Assembly: GCF_000617845.2 (NCBI RefSeq)
Contig: NZ_DF820426.1
Location: 558,001 to 622,000, forward strand
Reading direction: 5' to 3'
DNA length: 64,000 bases
Source: Bradyrhizobium sp. DOA9
GTDB taxonomy: Bacteria; Pseudomonadota; Alphaproteobacteria; Rhizobiales; Xanthobacteraceae
Positions 17,553 through 25,702 of the stretch are shown here, piece by piece. Numbering within the stretch: the stretch's first letter is position 1; every line of letters starts with the position of its first letter. The notes below the pieces were generated by a model. The model was not told the DNA's origin and did not search any database. It saw only the letters and a list, made by a program, of their open reading frames with translations. A program made the translations under genes and the position numbers.

Positions 17553-17580
17553 CGCACGGGAGGGCGACGCCTCCCGTGCG
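17553..17580. terminator. Strong hairpin after sugar-binding-protein gene
   Basis: A perfect 11-bp stem, CGCACGGGAGG (17553-17563) with CCTCCCGTGCG (17570-17580), has a 6-base loop. It lies 12 bases past the binding-protein stop and 19 bases before the MalF start, on the minus-strand transcript. No T-run follows. This is the position expected for an attenuator or RNase barrier that keeps binding-protein mRNA in excess over permease mRNA. Confidence 0.65.
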
Positions 17581-17592
17581 TTATCCAGTCAG

Positions 17593-19029
17593 TTATTGCG
17601 GGTAGGCGCCGGGCTTTGCGGCCCAGACCTTGTAGACGGCTTTCTGGTTCTCGATGCCGACCTTCTCGGTGATCGCGTCGAATTGCTGCGCCATGCGCTC
17701 GAGAATGGCCTTGGGATCTTCGCCGGCCCACAGGCTCGAGATCGCCTTGGTCATTGCCTCGTCGTACTTGTCCTGTTGCAGTAGCGAGAGATCGAGCAGG
17801 CCCTTCTCGCCCGATGTCTTGATGGTGTCGAGATACGCCGCAGCGTCAGGCCAGAGCGAACGGTATTTCTCGCTCGCGTAATGCGACAATCGGAACGGGT
17901 CGCGGAGCGTATAGGGAAGTTGGACGCGCTCGAGGCTCGTCTTCTTGCTGTTCAGCCACTGGATGAAGAGGTAAGCGGCCTCCTTGTTCTTGCTGGTTGC
18001 CGACACCGACAGGTCGAAGCCGACGCCAAGTTCCGGACGCCCGAGCGGGGTGAGCGCATAACCGACCTTGCCGGCGACCTGCGATTTGGGCACCCACTTC
18101 AACGCTTCCTCGCCCGAGCCATAACCCGCGGCCCACCGGCCGTACGGCGGCCAGGAGATCGTCATCGCTGTCGTGCCTTGGAGGAATGCCGCGAGATTGT
18201 CGACGAAATTCCACTGCTCCACGCCGGGCGGCATGAATTTGTTTTCCGCGAGCATCTGCTTGAAGACTTTGAGGCCGACATCGCCGTTCACCGTCGCCTT
18301 CATGGTGTCGGCATTGAAGAACTTTCCGCCCTCCATGCGGAAGCGCTCCTGGAACATGTATTGCGGGTAGGGCGCGGTGCGGAAGAAACCGGCGCCGTAA
18401 ACCTTGGGCGCCATCTTGTCGGTGATGAACTGACCGATCTCGTCGAATTGCTTCCAGTCCTTTGGCGGAGCCAGCTCGTAGCCGAACTTAGCCTTGAACT
18501 CGTCCTTCATCTTCGGATCCTCGAAGATGTCCCTTCGGTAGTAGAGCAACATCACGTCGCCATCATCCGGGAAGCCGTAGATCTTCCCGTCATACTGCAT
18601 CTGGTTGTCGCGATAGGCGGCCGCGATGTCCTGCAGCTCGTCACGGTAGCCAAACTTGTCGACGTATTTGTCGAGCGGCTCGAGCGCGCCGGCACGCGCA
18701 AGATCGGGCATCCAGGACGGAATGACGTTCAGCGCGTCATACGCGCCGGCGCCTGACTTGAAATCCTGCATGATCTTGGTGAACATCTGGTCGGTCGGCA
18801 CCTCGACGACCTTCACCTTGACGCCGGTCAGCTTCTCCCACTTTGGCCCGGAGTAGTTCAGCGGATCGAGCGACTGGAGGCCCGCCTCCCAAACGATGCT
18901 GATCGTCGTGCCCGCATACTTTTTTGCGGCTTCGACCGCGATGTCTGCTGCATCCTTGTCAGCAGCGAGCGCCGAGCCACCAGTGAGCGCCAGAACGGCG
19001 GCTGCGCTGAGAATCGTTCTGAACTTCAT
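17593..19029 (-). CDS. Extracellular sugar-binding protein (family 1)
   Basis: This 478-residue solute-binding protein carries a clear signal peptide (MKFRTILSAAAVLALTGG then SALAA, cleaved near 23). The mature protein begins with an Asp/Ala-rich segment, then TISIVWEAGLQSLDPL, and ends with Trp- and Lys-rich residues. The ATG at 19029 is fixed by AGGAGGAA immediately upstream. It is the first gene of the five-gene minus operon (binding protein, two permeases, ATPase, SMP-30). The ligand is unknown; the adjacent lactonase, SDR and transketolase suggest a sugar, sugar acid or polyol. Confidence 0.88.
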   Translation of the reverse strand: MKFRTILSAAAVLALTGGSALAADKDAADIAVEAAKKYAGTTISIVWEAGLQSLDPLNYSGPKWEKLTGVKVKVVEVPTDQMFTKIMQDFKSGAGAYDALNVIPSWMPDLARAGALEPLDKYVDKFGYRDELQDIAAAYRDNQMQYDGKIYGFPDDGDVMLLYYRRDIFEDPKMKDEFKAKFGYELAPPKDWKQFDEIGQFITDKMAPKVYGAGFFRTAPYPQYMFQERFRMEGGKFFNADTMKATVNGDVGLKVFKQMLAENKFMPPGVEQWNFVDNLAAFLQGTTAMTISWPPYGRWAAGYGSGEEALKWVPKSQVAGKVGYALTPLGRPELGVGFDLSVSATSKNKEAAYLFIQWLNSKKTSLERVQLPYTLRDPFRLSHYASEKYRSLWPDAAAYLDTIKTSGEKGLLDLSLLQQDKYDEAMTKAISSLWAGEDPKAILERMAQQFDAITEKVGIENQKAVYKVWAAKPGAYPQ

Positions 19030-20154
19030 ACTTTCCTCCTCTTCCCCTGAACGTCCGCAAGCCGAAACTGGCTTTCGAGCGCTTTCACGTGGTCTCGGCC
19101 GATCAGTCAGCCGACCGCATCTGAGCCGGTACCGGCTCGGACGGCGCCGAACAAACGAATTCACCCATTTTGAGGATTGCCACGCGGCGCTTGGGACTGA
19201 CCCTGCCAATCCGAATGAGCGCAGTCTGGCTTCATAGAAGCACGCGTCCTCCCAAAACCGCTAGAGAGCGTTGATTTTGGAGCTAGTCTGCGTTGAGGTG
19301 GAACTGGCCGACAAATGAGAACTTTGCAAGCATTGATGAGCTGTATTCACTCATCGAGAAGCGGAAAGCAGCCAGCTTCGTTTGATCGGTACGATCAATC
19401 CAGCAAGGCGCGATCTCGACGGTGCACCCGCGCTCCGGCCGTGCTGAAAGCCTGCCCCTGCAGTGGCCGGACGGATCGGCTCGCTGAAAGGGATGATGTC
19501 TGACGTGGGCGCTGGCGAGCTGTAGCTGGCACCGTGATCCGTCGAGCGCAGCTGTAGCGATCGCATCTCGCAGCGGCTGACAAGGCCGACGGCATGCCGA
19601 TTCCATCCTAAGCAAGAGTGCCTTTGGAGCTGACGCGTACGGTCCGGGGTCCGAAGCCCGGCATTCGCCGCGAACCGGAACTGTCGCAACACGAGGATAT
19701 CGTGGCGCCGCTCGCCGAGAACGAGTTTGATGCTGTCCCGGAGGAGGGCGACACTGACGCCCTACAGGCGACCCTCCCAACCGCGCGATGCCGTGCCTTG
19801 CGCGTTCGGTCAGCCTCTATCCAGACAATAAAGTGGGTCTTTGAGCGGGGCGATATAAACGGGTCAGGCTGATCTCGTTAACTGATCCCGACAGCCGTTC
19901 GATGGCGAAGGGGCGGCCGCGGTTCAGGCGTCATTGGCTACCATGTGCAGGCAATTTAACCCGACTAGAGATCTCGGACTGGACTAGCAGCCACCGTGAG
20001 TTCAAGAGCCGATAACAGCGAGGGACAGCCGTAGCTGGCCCCGCCGAGATCCCCTTTTTTGCGAGCTTCGACTTCCCGTAGATCGCCATTGAATTGAAGA
20101 GTGATAGACTCAGGTAACGGGAGCGATGGAGTAGATGCCCGCCGCCCGCCACTA
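19030..20154. other. Gene-poor region, 1.1 kb
   Basis: The first 150-200 bases should hold the promoter of the sugar ABC operon. Beyond that I see no convincing gene. A 165-codon minus-strand frame (19283-19780) and an 84-codon plus-strand frame (19618-19872) overlap each other, lack ribosome-binding sites and resemble no family I know. Base composition is more mixed than in the neighbouring genes and several frames are interrupted, as expected for decayed coding sequence. No tRNA-like or terminal-repeat structure was noticed. Confidence 0.5.
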
Positions 20155-20760
20155 CTACCGAGTACTAGAACGCGTCGCCCGTCGTTTCTTACGGGATTCT
20201 GGCGCTTCTGTTCTGGCGGCTCGCTGATCCTCCTGAAGCCTGAGCGCCGCTCTGACATGTTCGGCGAGCTTCAAGGCGCTGTCTGCGTTCGAAGCGAGCC
20301 GCGACAATAATTGCGACAGCATTTTGAACTCGTCGCGCGTCAGCATCCCGAACAATGCGTCGTTGACCGGTCTCTGCAAGGCGGCAAGGCGGATCAAAAG
20401 GCTCAACCCACGCTGGGTGAGGGTAAGTTGGACCCGGCGTCCGTCTTCGGGATGGGGGCTCTTCTCGAGCAAGCCGTCGGAAACCAGTTTGTTGATTTCG
20501 TTGGTGACGAAGGCGCCGCTTAAGTACAGCCGTTCGGCGACCTTATTCACTCCCATTGGCTGTGCTGCCGTCGAATTCTTGATCGCGATCAAGATCAGAT
20601 ATTGGGTCGGCGACAGGTCGACGAAGCCGGCGAATATCTCCCGGCAGGCCTCCAAACCACGTCCGAAAGCGAAATAGTCGTAGAGGAGGCCGCGAAGCAT
20701 GCGGTCTCCTTCCTTGTCGAGCAACTCGGGTTTCGACGCCGTCAATAGCGCATCGGTCAC
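20155..20760 (-). CDS. MarR-family transcriptional regulator
   Basis: This 201-residue regulator has a MarR winged-helix core at about 50-125. It includes LSPTQYLILIAIKN, NKVAERLYLSGAFVTNEINKL and the wing LLEKSPHPEDGRRVQLTLT. A basic tail (RKKRRATRSSTR) ends the protein, which is longer than typical 140-160 residue MarR proteins. The start is GTG at 20760 with GGAGAG eight bases upstream. It diverges from the flavin reductase/monooxygenase operon across 151 bases and is the obvious candidate repressor of it, probably released by an aromatic acid. Confidence 0.88.
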   Translation of the reverse strand: MTDALLTASKPELLDKEGDRMLRGLLYDYFAFGRGLEACREIFAGFVDLSPTQYLILIAIKNSTAAQPMGVNKVAERLYLSGAFVTNEINKLVSDGLLEKSPHPEDGRRVQLTLTQRGLSLLIRLAALQRPVNDALFGMLTRDEFKMLSQLLSRLASNADSALKLAEHVRAALRLQEDQRAARTEAPESRKKRRATRSSTR

Positions 20761-20794
20761 GGTTTTCTCTCCGCGAAATCATAGCCTTGCGAGC

Positions 20795-20807
20795 TGCTTA
20801 AAAAGCA
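20795..20807. promoter_or_regulatory. Palindrome in MarR/monooxygenase divergent region
   Basis: TGCTT-AAA-AAGCA is a perfect 13-base dyad in the 151-base divergent region. It lies 35 bases upstream of the MarR start and about 100 bases upstream of the reductase start. A TTGACA lies at 20834-20839 on the plus strand but lacks a good -10 partner. The dyad is a candidate MarR operator by position. Confidence 0.4.
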
Positions 20808-20911
20808 CGCATGCGCTCGCCCAGCAAGTGGGCTTGACACTCCCATATCGCTTTGCCAGAAAGCTACTTAAGAATTATAACTCAGGATCGTAGCAGCGAG
20901 GGCAGCCTCCC

Positions 20912-21430
20912 ATGGAGGACCGTGCGTTCAGGCGAGTTTTGGGAGAATTCGCGACCGGCGTTGCGGTGGTGACCGCGCGCGGCAGGGGCGACGAGCTCAT
21001 CGGCATGACGATGAGTTCATTCAACTCCGTATCGCTCGACCCACCTTTGGTTCTGTTCAGCGTCGACCGAAAGGCTCGCAGCCTGCCCGCGATGCTCGAA
21101 GCCAAGGGCTTTGCCGTCAACATTCTCGCGCGCGATCAGGAGCAGATCTCCAACCAGTTCGCGCGCGCGCTTTCCGACAAATGGGACCAGGTGAAGACAT
21201 CGCTCGGCCACGCCGAGGCGCCGCTCATCTCCGGGGCGCTGGCTCATTTCGAGTGCGCGCCCTATGCAATCTACGAGGGCGGTGACCACGTCATCTTCGT
21301 CGTCCGTGTCGTCCGCCACTCGGCCCGCGCCGAGGCGGCTGCTCCCCTGATCTACTTTCGCGGTCGATACCGCGACCTGGTCGACGAAACCGAACGCGAG
21401 CCGACCTGGCCGCTTCCCATTCATTACTAG
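20912..21430 (+). CDS. hpaC: Flavin reductase of two-component monooxygenase (HpaC-like)
   Basis: This 172-residue flavin reductase has TGVAVVTARG (14-23), GMTMSSFNSVSLDPPL (31-46) and the GDH element in YEGGDHVIFVV, as in HpaC-type enzymes. It supplies reduced FAD or FMN from NAD(P)H to the oxygenase encoded next. The ATG at 20912 is preceded by GAGGG. It is the first gene of a roughly 9-kb plus-strand set (monooxygenase, cupin, LivKHMGF importer, DUF2848, amidase) under likely MarR control. The name follows family resemblance; the true partner substrate may not be 4-hydroxyphenylacetate. Confidence 0.87.
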   Translation: MEDRAFRRVLGEFATGVAVVTARGRGDELIGMTMSSFNSVSLDPPLVLFSVDRKARSLPAMLEAKGFAVNILARDQEQISNQFARALSDKWDQVKTSLGHAEAPLISGALAHFECAPYAIYEGGDHVIFVVRVVRHSARAEAAAPLIYFRGRYRDLVDETEREPTWPLPIHY

Positions 21431-21450
21431 CTTCGAACCGGAGAACCGCG

Positions 21451-22920
21451 ATGCGTAGCGCAAAGGACTATTTGTCGGGCCTGAAGGATGGTCGCACCAT
21501 CTACATCAACGGCGGCTCCGTGGGCGATGTGACGACGCATCACGCCTTTCGCAATCTGGCAAATTCAGTGGCCGGATTGTTCGACTTTGCCAGCGCCTGG
21601 GAAAACGCCGATCTCATGACGTTCGAGACCGATGCCGGACGTGCCAACCGGATTTGGCAGCTTCCGGCATCCTACGCCGACCTGCTCCAGCGGCGAAAGG
21701 CGCTGGAAGCATGGGCGGGCTTGCATGCGGGCTTCTTGGGCCGCGCCCCGGACCACGTCGCATCGTGCATTTCCGGCCTGTACATGGGGCTCGACCTGTT
21801 CAAGGCCTATGATCCGGCCCGCGCCGGCGCACTTGAGAGCTACTACCGCTACGCGCGCGACAAGGACCTCTACCTCACCTACGTCATCATCAATCCGCAG
21901 GCGGACCGCTCGAAGGGCGCCGCCGAGCAGGCCGATCCGTTCCTCACTGCCGGCGTCGTCGATCGCGATGCCGAGGGCATCACGATCCGCGGCGCCAAGA
22001 TGCTCGCCACCGGAGGCGTGGTGGCCGACGAGGTCTTCGTCACCACGATCCAGCCGATGCGTCCGGGTGAAGAGCGTTACGCGATGTCCTTTGCGATCCC
22101 GATGAATACGAAGGGCCTCAAGATGCTGTCGCGCAAATCCTACGAGGATGCCGCCGGCGCGGTGTTCGACAATCCCCTGTCGAGCCGTTTCGACGAGAAC
22201 GACTCCGTTCTCTATTTCGATGACGTGAAAGTGCCGTGGGACCGGGTCTTCATCGAGGGCAACGTTGAAATGTGCCAGAAGCAGTTTCACGCCACGCCAT
22301 GTCACGTCTACCAGAACTACCAGGCGATGGTCCGTCTCAGCGTGAAGCTCAAGTTCCTGACTGGCCTTGCGCATCGGACCGCCGACATGAACGGCGTCAC
22401 CCAGTTCCCGCAGGTGCGTGAAATGCTCGGCCAGCTCGCGGCCGAGACCGGCATGGTGGACGCGCTGGTGGCAGCCATGGAAGCCAAGGGCACGCAGGTC
22501 GGTTCCTATTTCATCCCGGACCGGCACACGCTCTATTCCGCGCAGGTCCTGACGCAGCAGCTCTACGCCCACATCATCAACACGCTTCGCGAGCTCGCCG
22601 GCGGCGGCATGATCATGCTGCCTTCGTCGGTTGCGGATTTCGATAACCCAGAGATCGCGGCCCTCATCGGCAAGACCCAGCAGTCGCCGAAGGCCAATTC
22701 GCACGACCGGGTGAAATTCTACAAGCTCGCCTGGGATGCCGTGGGCTCCGAATTCGGCTCGCGCCACCAGCAATACGAGATGTTTTACGCCGGCGCGACC
22801 TTCGTCACCAAGGGTCATTCCTATCGCACCTACGACTGGGCCGGCGCCGACCGCCTGGTGCAGACCATGCTCGATTCCTACGACCTCAACGGCGTCTCGA
22901 CCGCCAGCAAAGCCGCTTGA
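21451..22920 (+). CDS. hpaB: HpaB-family FADH2-dependent phenol monooxygenase
   Basis: This 489-residue oxygenase belongs to the 4-hydroxyphenylacetate 3-hydroxylase family and uses reduced flavin from the preceding gene to ortho-hydroxylate a phenol. The N-terminal domain contains GRAPDHVAS (97-105) and LTYVIINPQADRS (142-154). Further motifs are GAKMLATGGVVADE and FDDVKVPWDRVF. In Thermus HpaB the phenol contacts, as I recall them, are an Arg, a Tyr four residues later and a His. Here the Arg is kept (98), the Tyr position is His102 and the His position is Tyr144. The substrate may therefore differ from 4-hydroxyphenylacetate. The start is ATG 21451 after GGAGAA. Confidence 0.88.
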   Translation: MRSAKDYLSGLKDGRTIYINGGSVGDVTTHHAFRNLANSVAGLFDFASAWENADLMTFETDAGRANRIWQLPASYADLLQRRKALEAWAGLHAGFLGRAPDHVASCISGLYMGLDLFKAYDPARAGALESYYRYARDKDLYLTYVIINPQADRSKGAAEQADPFLTAGVVDRDAEGITIRGAKMLATGGVVADEVFVTTIQPMRPGEERYAMSFAIPMNTKGLKMLSRKSYEDAAGAVFDNPLSSRFDENDSVLYFDDVKVPWDRVFIEGNVEMCQKQFHATPCHVYQNYQAMVRLSVKLKFLTGLAHRTADMNGVTQFPQVREMLGQLAAETGMVDALVAAMEAKGTQVGSYFIPDRHTLYSAQVLTQQLYAHIINTLRELAGGGMIMLPSSVADFDNPEIAALIGKTQQSPKANSHDRVKFYKLAWDAVGSEFGSRHQQYEMFYAGATFVTKGHSYRTYDWAGADRLVQTMLDSYDLNGVSTASKAA

Positions 22921-22937
22921 ACCAAGAGAGACAACAC

Positions 22938-23318
22938 ATGCCCGTCAACAAGAAGCACGACGAATTCCACACGCTCGACATGGCAACCGGCTGGGAAGTG
23001 CCGCCAGGTTATCCGGCCGGCATCCAGCAGAAGATCATCGCCGGCGGCCTAGATGAGGAGAACCGGCGCGGTACGCGAACCCGGCTGCTCCGTTTCGCAC
23101 CGGGCGTCTATACGACCGCGCCGTTTTCGCACGAGTACTGGGAGGAGGTCTATCTCGTCTCGGGCGACCTGATCGTCGGAAACGATGCCAAGGGAGAGGG
23201 CGGCAAGAGCTTCCCGCCGAACACCTATGCCTGCCGGCCGCCGCACGCGCCGCATGGGCCGTTCAAGTCCATTGGCGGCTGCCTGCTTTTGGAGATGCAT
23301 TACTTCGACCCGGTTTGA
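22938..23318 (+). CDS. Cupin-domain protein
   Basis: This is a small 126-residue single-cupin protein. The beta-barrel core contains HEYWEEVYLVSGDLIVG and a second motif in CRPPHAPHGPF. The histidines of HEYWEE and PPHAPHG are placed as metal ligands, as in ChrR/acetylacetone-cleaving-like cupins. The ATG at 22938 has AGAGAG upstream, 17 bases after the oxygenase stop. In this operon it might act on or bind the hydroxylated aromatic product, but no catalytic role can be assigned from sequence. Confidence 0.75.
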   Translation: MPVNKKHDEFHTLDMATGWEVPPGYPAGIQQKIIAGGLDEENRRGTRTRLLRFAPGVYTTAPFSHEYWEEVYLVSGDLIVGNDAKGEGGKSFPPNTYACRPPHAPHGPFKSIGGCLLLEMHYFDPV

Positions 23319-23371
23319 TGCCGAATCGCTACGACCAGCAACATCGTCGACCAGCCAAGGGGAAGAGCAAT

Positions 23372-24760
23372 ATGACGTTCAAAGGTATTTCCATCGTAGT
23401 TGCGCGTTGTCTGTCGTCATTCGATCTGCTCTGCAGGCTAGATCGCGGGTTGCCTCAATCCAATCTTCGGTTGGTGGTCGATGGCCTCGTGGGAGCTCTC
23501 GCGATCGGCGTCGTCGCGACAACGCCGGCCGCCGCACAGGAAAAGCCGAGCTCGCTGGGACTGGGCATCTTCACCTTCACGTCGGGGCCCGCTGCAGCCT
23601 ACGGCATGCCGGGCAAGAATGCCGCCGATCTCATGATCGACGAGATCAATGCAAAGGGCGGTATCGAAGGCGTGCCGGTCAGCGCGACTTACGTCGACGA
23701 GGCGCAGGGAGCGCAAGGTGTGATCGCGGAATATCGTCGGCTGGCGGGCGATGCGAAGAACCAGGTGATGATCGCCGCCCTCTCCAGCGCGAACTGCCTG
23801 GCGTTGGCGCCGCTCGCCGAGCAGCTCGAAGTTCCGACCGTCGGCTGGAACTGCGACACCCATCAGTTGCTGATGGACGGCAAGAGCAAATATGTGTTCC
23901 GACCCAACGGCAACACCGTGCCGGAATTCATCGCCTACGCGATCTATCTTCTCGAGCGCAAGCCGGATGTGAAGACGGTCGCGATCATCAACCCGGACTA
24001 TGCGTTCGGCCATGACGCGGCCAAGATCTTCACCGCGGCGCTGAAAGCGTTGAAGCCTGACGTCGAGATTGTCGCGGAGCTCTATCCGAAGCTCGGGTCG
24101 CCGAACTACCAGACGGAGATTTCCCGCCTCACCACCGTACGCCCCGACGTCGTGTTCTCCAATCTCTGGGGCGCCGATCTCGAGAACTTCGTTCGCCAAG
24201 CAACGCCGCGAGGGCTGTTCGCGTCCAGCCAGGTGGTGCTCGCGCTCGGCGAGACGGTGCTGCAACGCGTGCCGTTGCCTGACGGCGTGATCGTCGGCGT
24301 TCTCGGCGATGGCTGGTGGATGTCGCCGGATGCCGGGGCCAACCCCGAGACGGTGAAGTTTGGCGGGGCGTACAAGGCGCGCTTTGGGGAATATCCGGTG
24401 TTCCCGTCGATCAAGATGGCCAACACGCTGATCTACGTGAAGGCTGCCTACAAGGCAGCGATGCAGAAAAATGGCGGAAAGTGGCCGACCCGTGCCGAGC
24501 TCGCGGACGCCATGAAGGGCAGCACGGTTGCGACCCTGACCGGCACCGCGCAGACGCGCGCCGACAATGACGGACTCGTCGACCAGATCGTCGGCGTCAC
24601 CGTGAAGACCCCGGCGCAGCAGTTTCCCGTGATCGGCGACATGGTTCGCTACAAGGGCGACAGCCTGATGCCGCAGGCAGGGCAAGATCCGCTGGCCTGG
24701 ATTGCAACGCTCAACCCCGAGTTCGCCAAGTCCCTTCCGAAGCCGGGAAGCTACAAATAG
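23372..24760 (+). CDS. Branched-chain-type ABC binding protein (LivK-like)
   Basis: This 462-residue periplasmic binding protein of the Leu/Ile/Val family has a mature sequence beginning near EKPSSLGLGIFTFTSGPAA. It then shows NAADLMIDEINAKGGIEG and a typical two-lobe fold. The ATG at 23372 has GGAAGAG upstream. The export signal is unusual: about 30 mostly polar residues precede the hydrophobic core VVDGLVGALAIGVVATTP and the PAAAQ cleavage site near 57. It feeds the LivHMGF genes that follow. By context the ligand is probably an aromatic acid or amide rather than leucine, since such systems commonly carry aromatic compounds in soil bacteria. Confidence 0.87.
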   Translation: MTFKGISIVVARCLSSFDLLCRLDRGLPQSNLRLVVDGLVGALAIGVVATTPAAAQEKPSSLGLGIFTFTSGPAAAYGMPGKNAADLMIDEINAKGGIEGVPVSATYVDEAQGAQGVIAEYRRLAGDAKNQVMIAALSSANCLALAPLAEQLEVPTVGWNCDTHQLLMDGKSKYVFRPNGNTVPEFIAYAIYLLERKPDVKTVAIINPDYAFGHDAAKIFTAALKALKPDVEIVAELYPKLGSPNYQTEISRLTTVRPDVVFSNLWGADLENFVRQATPRGLFASSQVVLALGETVLQRVPLPDGVIVGVLGDGWWMSPDAGANPETVKFGGAYKARFGEYPVFPSIKMANTLIYVKAAYKAAMQKNGGKWPTRAELADAMKGSTVATLTGTAQTRADNDGLVDQIVGVTVKTPAQQFPVIGDMVRYKGDSLMPQAGQDPLAWIATLNPEFAKSLPKPGSYK

Positions 24761-24802
24761 GCGCGCGATAGCGTTCACTTCATTCACGTTGGGCGCAAGC
24801 CG

Positions 24803-25702
24803 ATGTCGAATGCAATCATCCCCCTGCTGCTGGACAGTCTCGCCAGCGCCGCGTTGATCTTCTTCGCGGCCGTTGGTCTGACGCTGGTGTTCAGCGTGCT
24901 GCGCGTCCTCAACGTCGCCCATGGCAGCCTCTACTCGATAGGCGGGTATGTCGCAGCCTCGCTCTGCCTGTTCATCGCGAGCCGGCAGCTCAACCCCTAT
25001 CTGTCGTTCGCAGCGTTGTTGTTCAGCGCCGTCTTCGTCGCGGCCATCTTTGGTCCGCTGATTGAGCGCAGCCTGGTCCGCTGGACCTACGGCAAGTCGG
25101 AAGCGGTGCAGATCCTGATCACGTTCGGGCTGTTCCTCATGCTGGAGGACTTGCAGCGCATGATTTTCGGCGTGCAGTCCTTTTACGAGGACGCGCCGAT
25201 GCGGTTGCTCGGCACGTTGACCATCGGCGGTGTGGTCTATCTCAATTACCAGATCCTGCTGATCGGCATGGCGCTCCTGGTCGTTATCAGCCTGAGGCTC
25301 CTGGTCAACCACACTCGGCTTGGGCGCCTGATCACGGCAGTGGTGACCGACCGTGAAATGGCACAGTCGATTGGCATCGATACCAACCGGATATTTATCC
25401 TGGCGTTCTCGCTCGGCGTGTTCCTGGCGGCTCTCGGAGGAGCGCTGGCGACGCCGACGTCGGGCATCGCTCCAGGGCTCGGCGCCGATACGATGGTGCT
25501 CGCCTTTGCGGTGGCGGCGATCGGAGGGCTTGGACAGATCGAGGGGGCCGCGGTGGCCTCGCTGATTGTTGGTGTAGCGCGCGTGCTCGCGATCTATCTC
25601 GTCCCATCGCTGGATGCCGTTGCGCCCTATGCCGCCATGCTTGTCGTGCTTTTGATTCGCCCCTACGGCCTGTTCGGGTCGATGACCGCCCGGAGGATAT
25701 GA
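24803..25702 (+). CDS. livH: Branched-chain-type ABC permease (LivH)
   Basis: This 299-residue permease with about eight membrane segments has a LivH-type opening (FFAAVGLTLVFSVLRVLN VAHG split around residue 32) and the conserved C-terminal ALGGALATPTSGIAPGLG region. It starts 42 bases after the binding-protein gene, and its last codons overlap the livM start. It is one half of the membrane channel of the importer. Confidence 0.9.
   Translation: MSNAIIPLLLDSLASAALIFFAAVGLTLVFSVLRVLNVAHGSLYSIGGYVAASLCLFIASRQLNPYLSFAALLFSAVFVAAIFGPLIERSLVRWTYGKSEAVQILITFGLFLMLEDLQRMIFGVQSFYEDAPMRLLGTLTIGGVVYLNYQILLIGMALLVVISLRLLVNHTRLGRLITAVVTDREMAQSIGIDTNRIFILAFSLGVFLAALGGALATPTSGIAPGLGADTMVLAFAVAAIGGLGQIEGAAVASLIVGVARVLAIYLVPSLDAVAPYAAMLVVLLIRPYGLFGSMTARRI

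Noticed and set aside
23438..25312. A 624-codon open frame on the minus strand
   Set aside because: It is antisense to the LivK-like and livH genes, which show signal peptide, membrane spans and family motifs. The antisense translation is low in hydrophobic residues and resembles nothing.
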